DNA of 32,865 nucleotides from Colimorpha sp045639845 (GCA_045639845.1 JAZUDW010000089.1:1-32865), one strand, 5' to 3'; shown: positions 7,693 through 15,329, counted from the stretch's first letter. Translations and numbers: made by a program. The notes: generated by a model from the letters alone, not told the origin.

Positions 7693-8700
7693 ATGGCATT
7701 CATACTCTCTATAGAATCTTCTTGCGACGATACTTCGTCGGCTATTCTGCACAACGACCGCATTCTCTCTAATGTGATTGCCTCTCAACAGGTGCATCAG
7801 CAATATGGCGGTGTGGTTCCTGAACTGGCCTCGCGTGCTCACCAGCAGAACATACTTCCTGTGGTTGATGCGGCTATCAAGCGTTCGGGTATCGACAAAA
7901 GTCAGATCGATGCGGTGGCTTTTACCCGTGGTCCTGGTCTGCTGGGCTCGTTGTTGGTGGGTGTGTCGTTTGCCAAGGGTTTCTCTCAGGCTCTCGGCAT
8001 TCCTCTTATCGAGGTGAACCATCTGCAAGCCCACGTGCTTTCACATTTTATCAAGGAGAACGATGGCAGCGAGGTGCCTCAGTTCCCTTTTATATGCCTC
8101 TTGGTATCGGGTGGACATACGCAGATCATTTTACTGAAATCGCATTTTGAGATGGAAATATTGGGGCAGACAATCGACGATGCTGCTGGTGAAAGTATAG
8201 ATAAGGCGGCGAAGATTATGGATTTGGGATACCCCGGTGGCCCTATTATCGACAAGCTTGCCAAAGAGGGCAACGCAGATGCTTTTAGGTTCGCTACTCC
8301 CCATATACAGGGGTTCGACTACAGTTTCAGCGGTATCAAGACGTCGTTTCTTTATTTCCTCCGAGACCAACTGGTGAACGATCCCGAATTCATTGAGCAT
8401 CACAAGGCCGATCTCTGTGCTTCGATACAGAAGTGTATTGTGGATTTTTTGATCAAGAAGCTGGAACGTGCGGTGCTGGCTACGGGGGTGCGCCAAGTGG
8501 CTATTGCAGGCGGCGTGAGCGCCAACTCGTATCTGCGTGAACGTTTGCAACAGATGGCTCAGAAACATCATTGGAAGGCCTTTATTCCCCAGTTTCAGTT
8601 CTGCACAGACAATGCTGCTATGGTGGGTATAGCTGGCTATTTCAAATATTTGAATAACGATTTTGCCGACATCTCACTGCCTCCCTTTACCCGTGGTTAG
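7693..8700 (+). CDS. tsaD: tRNA N6-adenosine threonylcarbamoyltransferase TsaD
   Basis: 335 residues, the usual TsaD length. It transfers the threonylcarbamoyl group from TC-AMP to A37 of ANN-decoding tRNAs, working with TsaB and TsaE in bacteria. The ASKHA-fold start ILSIESSCDDTSSAIL is typical. The metal-binding HxxxH is VNHLQAHVLSHF with H110 and H114, and the third ligand D306 lies in TDNAAMVGIAG. GGVSAN and PGLLGSLLVG are further conserved blocks. The ATG at 7693 directly follows an AT-rich leader (AATATATTTTAAAAA) and matches the family N-terminus. Only 32 bp separate it from the PorP-like gene, so read-through is likely. Divergent tamB upstream is an arrangement I associate with Bacteroidales. 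Confidence 0.97.
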   Translation: MAFILSIESSCDDTSSAILHNDRILSNVIASQQVHQQYGGVVPELASRAHQQNILPVVDAAIKRSGIDKSQIDAVAFTRGPGLLGSLLVGVSFAKGFSQALGIPLIEVNHLQAHVLSHFIKENDGSEVPQFPFICLLVSGGHTQIILLKSHFEMEILGQTIDDAAGESIDKAAKIMDLGYPGGPIIDKLAKEGNADAFRFATPHIQGFDYSFSGIKTSFLYFLRDQLVNDPEFIEHHKADLCASIQKCIVDFLIKKLERAVLATGVRQVAIAGGVSANSYLRERLQQMAQKHHWKAFIPQFQFCTDNAAMVGIAGYFKYLNNDFADISLPPFTRG

Positions 8701-8732
8701 TGAGGTGGATGATAAATAATTAATCTCTTGAA

Positions 8733-9710
8733 GTGAAACCCTTTGCGACAATTATGGCTATTTTGTGTGTTTCGTGCTGCTTGGCTTATGCACAGGATAT
8801 TCATTTTTCGCAGATAGATGTGAACCCCGTTATGCTCAATCCTGCTTATTCTGGCTTCTTCGACGGACAAGGTCGTTTCGGCCTCTCCTACCGCAACCAG
8901 TGGGCTACGGTGAGTCAGCCCTATCAGACGATGGCGGCTACAGCCGAGATGTCGTTGAAGCGGCGTCGCTATCAACAGGATGGGCTGAGTCTAGGTGTGG
9001 TGGCTAGCACAGACCGTGCAGGAACGCTGCACTATGGCACTACGGCGGCAAGCGCTATTTTGTCGTACTACAAGGGTTTGGGCGGTGGCAGTACGATAGT
9101 GTCGCTGGGAATAGAGGGTGGCTACGGTAATGCGGGATTCGATCCCGCCGATGCGGTGGTGACTGACCCGGCTGAACATTTTGTCAATACCACGGCCTCC
9201 TTCCCACTTTTAGGGGCTGGAGTGGCCCTCTTTGTTCAACCCGACGACGATTTCTATCTGAAAGTGGGTTTCTCGTCGCGCAACATCAACAGACCAAATA
9301 TATCCTATTTGGGGGCTGACGATGTTTATCTGGAACCTCGTTATACGTTCTATGCACGTGCTGAATATCGCGAATGGCCCGATGTCGCGTTGCAGCCTTT
9401 GGTATTGGCTCAGTTGCAACACAACAACTTGGAAGTGATAGTGGGTGGTGACTGCCGCTGGATTATCTCGGAGGCTATAAGCGATATCATGTCGTTTTCC
9501 ATGGGTGCCCGTTACCGTATGTTTGATGCGTTGATGCTCACTTGTACGTTTGAGCATAATGCTTTGCTTTACAACTTTTGCTATGATGCCAATGTGTCGA
9601 AGCTCACTCCGGCGTCGAAGAGCGTGGGTGCCTTTGAGTTTACGGTGGTGTATAGGCTCAATACGCATCAAAAGATGCGCCCCAAGGCTATGCCTTGCCC
9701 TATAATATAA
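8733..9710 (+). CDS. porP: PorP/SprF-family type IX secretion outer-membrane protein
   Basis: 325 residues starting at a GTG (8733-8735). It has a clear signal peptide (MKPFATIMAILCVSCCLAYA, cleavage before QDIHFSQ). The mature start QDIHFSQIDVNPVMLNPAYSGFFDG is the signature of the PorP/SprF family, and the rest reads as beta-barrel strands (FGLSYRNQWATV, YFKV-like strands, FSMGARYRMFDAL). Family members are outer-membrane barrels needed for secretion or surface attachment of T9SS substrates and for gliding in Flavobacteria. Many genomes carry several paralogues, each paired with particular cargo, so this need not be the core PorP. The PorE-like gene follows after 55 bp, which supports a shared role. 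No porK, porL, porM or porN genes are in the window. Confidence 0.88.
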   Translation: MKPFATIMAILCVSCCLAYAQDIHFSQIDVNPVMLNPAYSGFFDGQGRFGLSYRNQWATVSQPYQTMAATAEMSLKRRRYQQDGLSLGVVASTDRAGTLHYGTTAASAILSYYKGLGGGSTIVSLGIEGGYGNAGFDPADAVVTDPAEHFVNTTASFPLLGAGVALFVQPDDDFYLKVGFSSRNINRPNISYLGADDVYLEPRYTFYARAEYREWPDVALQPLVLAQLQHNNLEVIVGGDCRWIISEAISDIMSFSMGARYRMFDALMLTCTFEHNALLYNFCYDANVSKLTPASKSVGAFEFTVVYRLNTHQKMRPKAMPCPII

Positions 9711-9765
9711 CTGATTAAGTATAAATGAAATTAGACTGATTGTTTTTTTTGAAAATATAGTGCTT

Positions 9766-12051
9766 ATGATAAAACGTTTATCCTCTTTTGTTACTATTCT
9801 TATATGTGCTGTCTCTTTGATGGCCCAATCGTCGCTAGAGCGCCAAGGCGACGAGGCAATGGCAATGGGATTCTATAAATCTGCTGTTGGTTACTACCAG
9901 CAGGCAGCAAAGAAGAAACTTACCAACCAACTGATATACAAGATGGGTGATGCTAATCGCCAAGCCAATCTGTATGCCGAGTCGGTGAAGTACTATAAGC
10001 AGCTGGCGCATTCGCCCCAAGCTGTCGATTTCGACGATCTTTATTATCACTTGGGGTGTATGCTGATGTATTGTGGTCAGTACGATTCTGCTTATTTCTA
10101 TTTCGACCGTTATCTCTCTTCGTTTGCACAAAAGGAGAATCTGACGGCTTTGGCTACCCAGAAGCTCCGCAACTGTGAGTGGCTGATGGACGGTGCCACG
10201 ACGGCTCAGTCGGCATTGGCCTATGGTGTGAGTCGTGAGGGTAAAAATGTCAACACGCCTTCTGGCGAGTCGGGTGCGGTGATGATCGGTGACACGATGA
10301 TCCTTTTCAATTCGATGCAGGATATCTCGAAAAACAGCAAGAATTCCTTGTCGGAAGGGCTAATGTTGATGCAGGTGTTTGAGGCACCTGTATCGATGGC
10401 AGGCAAACCCGGCCCTTCGATCCTCAATGAATGGGGGTTGAACAGCAAGGACATGCATTCTGGTAATGTGGCATATGATCCTATCAACGAGCGTCTGTTT
10501 TTTAACCGTTGTAAGGATGATGATTTCAGTAATATTCCTTGTGATATCTATGAGACACATGTGAAGAAAGGTCGTTGGACTAAGCCACAGCGGGTGGCTG
10601 GTGATGTGAATGTGTCTGGGTACACAAGCACGCAACCTACTGTGGGGTACCTGCCGGATAGCACGGTGATTCTGTATTTTTCCTCCGATCGACCTGGCGG
10701 TTTGGGTGGGTTAGATATCTGGTACACCCTCATCGGCAAAGATGGCAGTGTGCTGATACCTTGCGTGAATCTGGGCAGTCCGATCAACACTATCGGCAAC
10801 GAGATAACGCCTTTCTACGACATTATGAAGAGGCGTCTCTATTTCTCGTCTGACTTCCATTATGGCTATGGGGGCTATGATGTGTTCTTTTCCAATGGCA
10901 ACCGTGATGCGTGGGAGCTTCCTGTCAACATGGGTACCCCTCTCAACAGCACTGCCAACGATCTTTATTTTACAGTAAATAACTCAAACCCTAATGTGGG
11001 GTATATGACTTCAAATCGTTCGAAGGATGGCGTGAACACTTGTTGCAACGATATCTATCGTTGGAAATCGCAGAAGGCTCAGCCTAAGGTGGAACCAGTG
11101 CATCAGGAGATTGCTGTTCAGCGTAAAGGGGCTGTGCATAATCTGCTTCCTATATCGCTCTATTTCGACAATGACATTCCTGATCCTAAATCGGAACTTT
11201 ATACTACTACAGCTACTTATTTCCAGACATACAACCGTTATATGTTCCGCAGGAGTGCCTACAAAAATGCCTTTGCAGGAGTGGCTGACGAACAACGCCG
11301 TGATTCTCTGCTGGCCGAGGTGGACTATTTCTTTGAACATGAGGTGCACGATAATTGTGTGAAATTCGAAGATTTTATCAACCTTCTTATCGACGATCTT
11401 CGTTCGGGTCGTCGTGTCAGTATGACGGTGGAAGGGTACGCTAGCCCGGTTCATTCCAGCGCATACAACAAGAAGATCTCGCGTCGTCGTGTGGCTTCCA
11501 TTGTGAACCAGCTTATGGAGTACGACCACGGTCGTCTGCGTCAGTTCCTCACGAGCAAGAGCGACACCACGGGCTCGTTGGTGATCCGCGAAGTGGCTTA
11601 TGGTAGTAGTAGGGCTGCTGAGGGTGTATCAACTTCGCGCAGCGATGCTGCTAAGTCGGTGTATAGTGTTGATGCCAGCCGTGAACGTCGTATAGAAATC
11701 CAAGATTATCAGTATCTGGAGGATGACAGCAGCTTGATCTCTTGTCTTCGTATCCCTTCCAGAGCTCTGCATATCGGCACTTTCTTTACTGGTGAGACTG
11801 CCGACGTGGAGGTGAGACTGCAACATAGTGCTTTCTTGGAACAGTCGCTGGATTTCATCAGTGTGGGTAATCCCAATATGACGGTGGTGGGGTATAGTAG
11901 GCTTACCCCCGGTCGCGATTTGGTTATCTATATGAAGATGGACAACCGTAAATCTTCGCCGGTGGTGTCCGACTTTATTCCGCTTACTATCCGTATCAAG
12001 GGCGAAGATGTCACTCAGACTCTCTTCCTTGAATATACTTTGGTAAAATAG
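9766..12051 (+). CDS. PorE-like TPR / PD40 propeller / OmpA-domain envelope protein
   Basis: About 761 residues. Order of parts: signal peptide (ends VSLMAQ), TPR-like helices (about 20-140), PD40/WD40-like propeller repeats (about 165-435, with YFSSDRPGGLGGLDIW and YFSSDFHYGYGGYDVFF), an OmpA-like domain (about 458-600), and an extra C-terminal beta-rich domain of about 120 residues. This matches the PorE architecture of the type IX system, which anchors secretion parts to peptidoglycan. In the OmpA-like domain the helix YNKKISRRRVASIV keeps the Arg, but the usual GxxD loop reads GYASP, so the Asp that contacts diaminopimelate in classical OmpA domains is absent. The frame allows a GTG at 9760; the ATG at 9766 gives a more standard signal peptide. 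It probably shares a transcript with the PorP-like gene. Confidence 0.82.
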   Translation: MIKRLSSFVTILICAVSLMAQSSLERQGDEAMAMGFYKSAVGYYQQAAKKKLTNQLIYKMGDANRQANLYAESVKYYKQLAHSPQAVDFDDLYYHLGCMLMYCGQYDSAYFYFDRYLSSFAQKENLTALATQKLRNCEWLMDGATTAQSALAYGVSREGKNVNTPSGESGAVMIGDTMILFNSMQDISKNSKNSLSEGLMLMQVFEAPVSMAGKPGPSILNEWGLNSKDMHSGNVAYDPINERLFFNRCKDDDFSNIPCDIYETHVKKGRWTKPQRVAGDVNVSGYTSTQPTVGYLPDSTVILYFSSDRPGGLGGLDIWYTLIGKDGSVLIPCVNLGSPINTIGNEITPFYDIMKRRLYFSSDFHYGYGGYDVFFSNGNRDAWELPVNMGTPLNSTANDLYFTVNNSNPNVGYMTSNRSKDGVNTCCNDIYRWKSQKAQPKVEPVHQEIAVQRKGAVHNLLPISLYFDNDIPDPKSELYTTTATYFQTYNRYMFRRSAYKNAFAGVADEQRRDSLLAEVDYFFEHEVHDNCVKFEDFINLLIDDLRSGRRVSMTVEGYASPVHSSAYNKKISRRRVASIVNQLMEYDHGRLRQFLTSKSDTTGSLVIREVAYGSSRAAEGVSTSRSDAAKSVYSVDASRERRIEIQDYQYLEDDSSLISCLRIPSRALHIGTFFTGETADVEVRLQHSAFLEQSLDFISVGNPNMTVVGYSRLTPGRDLVIYMKMDNRKSSPVVSDFIPLTIRIKGEDVTQTLFLEYTLVK

Positions 12052-12088
12052 TATTGATTAATAAACGAAATATTTTCTTTGTTCTGTT

Positions 12089-12733
12089 ATGAAAATCATC
12101 TGTATAGCAAAAAACTACCCTGATCACGCTGCAGAGATGCGTCCTCGTGAAACTTTCCTACCTGAGGGACAAAGCAACGTGCCAACTGAGCCTGTTATCT
12201 TCCTTAAACCCGATAGCGCCTTGCTGCTTAAGAATAAGCCATTCTTCTACCCTGATTTCAGTAGAGAGGTCAATTTTGAATTAGAAGTGGTGGTTCGTAT
12301 CAGTAAAGTGGGCAAAAGTATTGAACCTCGTTTTGCTTCGCGCTATTATGATGCAGTGGCCCTCGGTATTGATTTTACTGCTCGCGATATTCAGATGAAA
12401 GCCAAAGCGAAAGGCCAGCCTTGGGCATTAGCTAAGGGTTTTGACGATAGTGCTGTTCTTAGTCACTTTATCCCTATTGAGGATCTTCATAAAGATGTCA
12501 ACAATCTCGATTTCCATCTTCTTCATAATGGCAATATGGTGCAACAGGGTAATACTAGCCAGATGTTCTTCTCTATCGACACCATTATCAGCTATGTGTC
12601 TCAATTTATGACGCTCAAAACTGGCGACTATCTCTATACTGGTACTCCCGCCGGTGTGGGTCCCGTGAAAATAGGTGACAAACTGGAAGGGTTCCTTGAA
12701 GGAGAGAAGATGCTTGAATGCGATATTAAGTGA
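12089..12733 (+). CDS. Fumarylacetoacetate hydrolase (FAH) family protein
   Basis: 214 residues, the length of the compact single-domain FAH enzymes. The metal site is visible: E64 and E66 in VNFELEVVVRI, and D95 in GIDFTARDIQ; K116 in ALAKGFDD matches the conserved catalytic-loop Lys. YTGTPAGVGPVKIGDKLEG is the usual C-terminal motif. Family members cleave C-C bonds or decarboxylate 2-keto acids such as acylpyruvates and oxaloacetate, in the cytoplasm. The substrate here cannot be assigned from sequence. It follows the PorE-like gene by 37 bp in the same direction, which may be chance co-transcription. A 23-bp tandem duplication starts within its last codons. Confidence 0.9.
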   Translation: MKIICIAKNYPDHAAEMRPRETFLPEGQSNVPTEPVIFLKPDSALLLKNKPFFYPDFSREVNFELEVVVRISKVGKSIEPRFASRYYDAVALGIDFTARDIQMKAKAKGQPWALAKGFDDSAVLSHFIPIEDLHKDVNNLDFHLLHNGNMVQQGNTSQMFFSIDTIISYVSQFMTLKTGDYLYTGTPAGVGPVKIGDKLEGFLEGEKMLECDIK

Positions 12734-12771
12734 TGATAAAAAAAAGAATTAAGTGATGATGAAAAAATAAG
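12726..12771 (+). repeat. Tandem duplication of 23 bp across a stop codon
   Basis: TTAAGTGATGAT followed by an A-run occurs at 12726-12737 and again at 12749-12760, with a period of 23 bp. The first copy carries the last codons and the TGA stop of the FAH gene; the second copy is non-coding. It looks like a recent slippage duplication. Confidence 0.8.
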
Positions 12772-12773
12772 TT

Positions 12774-12865
12774 AGCTCCATTTCAGTTGCTGGCCTTGGC
12801 TATACTTCGGATAGTGTAGCTGTTGGCTCCACTTCGGTCGCCGACTACAGTTTTTGTGATATGAT
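12774..12865 (+). repeat. Dispersed intergenic element, copy B
   Basis: Three tandem units of 24, 27 and 24 nt start at 12774, 12798 and 12825 (AGCTCCAT, GGCTATAC and GGCTCCAC). The segment then continues with AGTTTTTGTGATATGAT, which parallels AGTTTGGGTGATATAAT in copy C. Same orientation as copy C. Confidence 0.65.
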
Positions 12866-12991
12866 TTAGCTTAGATTGCCGAGCTATTTTTACATTGTGA
12901 GGATGGAGTATGAAGATCTTCTGTGAAACTCGATAGCGTTCTCGAAGAGATTGCGAGCAGAGCGGAGAACAAGCTACATGACTGATGTCAA

Positions 12992-13039
12992 AAAGGTTTG
13001 GTGAACCTTTGAGCATTTTGCCAGCAAGTTCCCACTTGC
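12992..13039 (+). other. Two consecutive short hairpins
   Basis: AAAGGTT (12992-12998) pairs with AACCTTT (13004-13010) around a 5-nt loop. GCAAGT (13024-13029) pairs with ACTTGC (13034-13039) around TCCC. Neither is followed at once by a strong T-run. They may be transcript structure downstream of the FAH gene or part of a small RNA. Confidence 0.3.
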
Positions 13040-13163
13040 AGGATTACAAAATGGTCTATATAGCCGACAAGATGGTCTAAAGCATATTTACAAAATGAAA
13101 TATTGTCTTAAGTTGTTTTTTTATCTTCACTATATACTTGCTGGCAGTAAATGCTACAAAATT

Positions 13164-13195
13164 AGCGTAGTCTGAATGGCTACGCTTTATTTATT
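13164..13195 (+). terminator. Terminator-like hairpin
   Basis: AGCGTAG (13164-13170) pairs with CTACGCT (13180-13186) around a 9-nt loop, followed by TTATTTATTTT. The left flank is A-rich (ACAAAATT), so it might act on either strand. Confidence 0.5.
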
Positions 13196-13287
13196 TTAGG
13201 AAAAACGTAGATTCATCCGGAGAATGCGTAGGTGGAGTTCTGAAGAACCTTTTTGATAGACTGGAATAGAGACTATTTTTTTTCTCT

Positions 13288-13620
13288 CTCTTATCGTTTC
13301 TGACCTTGGACGACCACCACGTCTTCGGGGATTATGCGGACGAAGCGGCCCATGCCGTGAGGCCTTTGACATTCGAAGCAGACCTCGTAGGGGTTGGGCG
13401 ATATAGGCTATTGGGATTACGGGGGTATCGGTGCTGAGCTCGTACTCATGTTGGAATACAGGGGTGCTGCCTGCTCTTTCATGTGCCACTACTAGTCGAG
13501 ACGCAGGTGGTCATAGAGGGCCTGCAAGGCTTCTTCTTGGTTGAGATTTTGAATCAATGAGAATTTGTTTGATGGTGCAGGCACTGTAGGTATCTATGAT
13601 TTTGCGTTGCCCATCACTGA
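13288..13620 (-). pseudogene. Decayed coding remnant of unknown family
   Basis: No single frame is open through this segment, yet the minus strand holds several protein-like pieces in different frames. One piece reads GQRKIIDTYSACTIKQILID; a second, shifted frame reads NLNQEEALQALYDHLRLD and ends in a double stop (TAG TAG). Further on, in that second frame and after more stops, comes NPYEVCFECQRPHGMG followed by RFVRIIPEDVVVV and a TAA at 13291-13293. Balanced composition and compact Cys pairs (CFEC) look like real protein, which suggests one or two genes broken by frameshifts and stops. I do not recognise a parent family. The promoter of the next gene lies just beyond its upstream end. Confidence 0.35.
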
Positions 13621-13634
13621 GTGTTGGCGGGCAA

Positions 13635-13642
13635 TATTTTTG
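13635..13642 (+). promoter_or_regulatory. -7 promoter element upstream of the first DUF4230 gene
   Basis: TATTTTTG matches TAnnTTTG and sits 38 bp before the ATG at 13681. It favours that ATG over the in-frame GTG at 13621, which lies upstream of the predicted transcript start. Confidence 0.5.
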
Positions 13643-13680
13643 TGTCTTTTTCGTTAGAGGAGTATTATAGAAAGAATTTT

Positions 13681-14283
13681 ATGAATACGAAACGATATTC
13701 TTCACTATTGTGTCCTTGGCGGGGTGTGTCTCGCTGGGGGTGGTGCCTGGTTGTGGTAGTGTTGCTTTGCGGTGCTTGCAAGAAACACAGTCTCCAGGAC
13801 GAGTTGGATGGCTGGTTGCCTCAGCTTACGGAGATGGCGGAGCTGGGGACGGTGGAATATACCATCAATAAGATTGTTTCGGTGAACGACAATGACGAGT
13901 GGTACAAACTGGGCGACAGAATGATTCTCTTTACTACTACATCGTATGTGAAAGCGGGTGTGGATATGGCAATGATGAGTTTGGACAAGGTGGTGGTTGA
14001 TGAGGCTTCGCGTTCGGTGGTAGTGCGTCTTCCCCATGCCAAGGTACTCTCTTTCAATATGCCTCCCGATGAGGTGAAGATGACGTACAAGAAGATCTCG
14101 ATGCTGCGTAGCGATTTTGATGCAAAAGAGCGTAACAAATTGTTGGTGCAAGCGGAGAAACAGATAAGAACCGGCATACCTAAGATGGGCATATTACAAG
14201 AGGCAGAGGAGAATGCTAAAGAATCGATCACCGCTATGCTACGACAGCTGGGTTTTGAGAAGGTGACTGTGAAATTTGAATGA
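13681..14283 (+). CDS. DUF4230 protein, predicted lipoprotein
   Basis: 200 residues from the ATG at 13681. A basic N-terminus with Arg/Trp residues is followed by a hydrophobic core (CLVVVVLLCGACKKHS) ending in a lipobox-like LLCGAC, so the protein is probably lipid-anchored. The body reads as DUF4230: strands including MILFTTTSYVKAGVDMAMM, then VRLPHAKVLSFNMPPDEVK, then a helical pair with AEKQIRTGIPKMGILQEAEENA and the ending MLRQLGFEKVTVKFE. The function of DUF4230 is not known. The next gene is a clear paralogue with a different membrane anchor. A hairpin and AT-rich repeat words occupy the 197-bp gap. The frame is also open to a GTG at 13621, rejected because of promoter position and signal-peptide form. 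Confidence 0.75.
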   Translation: MNTKRYSSLLCPWRGVSRWGWCLVVVVLLCGACKKHSLQDELDGWLPQLTEMAELGTVEYTINKIVSVNDNDEWYKLGDRMILFTTTSYVKAGVDMAMMSLDKVVVDEASRSVVVRLPHAKVLSFNMPPDEVKMTYKKISMLRSDFDAKERNKLLVQAEKQIRTGIPKMGILQEAEENAKESITAMLRQLGFEKVTVKFE

Positions 14284-14351
14284 ATGAGTAGGATTGAAGA
14301 GTCGGATTACTATTCTCCAGGTGAACATTGATGAGTGAACAGAAGATACCA

Positions 14352-14371
14352 CCAACAAGGCCACTTGTTGG
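14352..14371. other. Perfect 8-bp hairpin between the DUF4230 genes
   Basis: CCAACAAG (14352-14359) and CTTGTTGG (14364-14371) form a perfect stem with a GCCA loop. No T-run follows, so it is not a standard terminator; an RNA processing or attenuation element, or an operator, is possible. Confidence 0.4.
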
Positions 14372-14480
14372 ATCGCATCCTCTCTGATTACCCAAGAATC
14401 AAATCAACAGTTCGACAAATCAATAGCTAATCAGCGGCAACCACACTGATCACTAAAAAAACAAATAAACAACATTTGAG

Positions 14481-15221
14481 ATGGTTATGAAACTTCCAAA
14501 ATTAAATAAAGCCAGAAAAGAGAAGGTGTTGATGAAGCCTGTGGTGAGAATGGACAGGGTGGGGGTGAAGGTCAATAGATGGGTTGTCCTTGTTGTCTTG
14601 ATGACTATACTGATTGTGCTGGCGATAGTGACTCCTAAGCATAAATCCTTCGACTGGTTTAAGAAGAAAGACCTTAAGATTGATGATACAAAAACATTGG
14701 TGGCTCAGATAAAGCAGATTGACGAGTTTGTGACTGCGGGCTACTGCGATGAGATGGTGCTTTATTATTCCAAAGAGGGTACCCGATTGCTTTCACATGG
14801 TCGAGACGAGATCGTGATCGTGGCGAAGGGCAAGGTACGGGCTGGTTTTGATTTTGGGAAAGTGGATTCTACTCATGTGAGGGCTTCTGGGGATACCCTT
14901 TGGTTGGTGTTGCCTGAACCCGAGATTTTCGATGTGGTGGTGAATCCGTCGGACATCAAAGTGTTCCAACAAGATGGAAACTGGAGCCACAACCAAGTGA
15001 CGAGGATAGAGAAAGAAGCTTGTGACAAAATGAAAGAGAGGGCTATAGAGAATGGTATTTTGGATAAGGCTGCACGTGTAGGAATGTCACGTATGATTGA
15101 AATGCTGGAAACCTTGGGCTATCGTACAGTGCTCATCAGTATTCAGGGTACCCCGGAGTGCCCGTTGATTGCACCCGACCAAATGCTCCCTGTGGTGAGT
15201 GAAATATTGAAGAATCATTAA
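14481..15221 (+). CDS. DUF4230 protein with N-terminal membrane anchor
   Basis: 246 residues. A basic cytoplasmic stretch of about 30 residues is followed by one membrane helix (WVVLVVLMTILIVLAIVTP) and an extracytoplasmic DUF4230 domain. It aligns by eye with the preceding gene: KGKVRAGFDFGKVD matches SYVKAGVDMAMM, LVLPEPEIFDVVVNPSDIKVF matches VRLPHAKVLSFNMPPDEVK, and NGILDKAARVGMSRMIEMLETLGYRTVLI matches the GILQEAEENAKESITAMLRQLGFEKVTV region. An internal ATG at 14487 is an alternative start with little effect. The tandem pair suggests an old duplication with division into lipoprotein and transmembrane forms, perhaps acting together in the periplasm. Function unknown. Confidence 0.8.
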   Translation: MVMKLPKLNKARKEKVLMKPVVRMDRVGVKVNRWVVLVVLMTILIVLAIVTPKHKSFDWFKKKDLKIDDTKTLVAQIKQIDEFVTAGYCDEMVLYYSKEGTRLLSHGRDEIVIVAKGKVRAGFDFGKVDSTHVRASGDTLWLVLPEPEIFDVVVNPSDIKVFQQDGNWSHNQVTRIEKEACDKMKERAIENGILDKAARVGMSRMIEMLETLGYRTVLISIQGTPECPLIAPDQMLPVVSEILKNH

Positions 15222-15247
15222 CACCATTTCGGGTAAGTGTGGCGTGT

Positions 15248-15329
15248 GGCTCCACTTCGGCCGCTGACCTTGGCTCCACGTTGGTCACCGACCATAGTTT
15301 GGGTGATATAATAGTTGCAGACTTCCTCT
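15248..15329 (+). repeat. Dispersed intergenic element, copy C
   Basis: Two tandem 24-nt units start at 15248 and 15272, both beginning GGCTCCAC and ending with GACC plus two bases. They are followed by AGTTTGGGTGATATAAT and GTTGCAGACTTCCTC. The segment 15259-15329 is nearly the reverse complement of copy A. Recurrent words (TTCAACAAATAGACAATTCG) follow at 15340-15358. Confidence 0.7.

Larger units (their letters stand above)
12734..13680. other. Gene-poor stretch of about 950 bp
   Basis: No intact gene is supported. From left to right it holds the second copy of the 23-bp duplication, copy B of the dispersed element (12774-12865), hairpins at 12992-13010 and 13024-13039, a terminator-like hairpin at 13164-13186, decayed coding sequence on the minus strand (13288-13620) and a -7 promoter element (13635-13642). 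Confidence 0.6.

Noticed and set aside
12783..13016. 77-codon minus-strand frame
   Set aside because: It runs through the dispersed element and hairpins and has no protein-like pattern.
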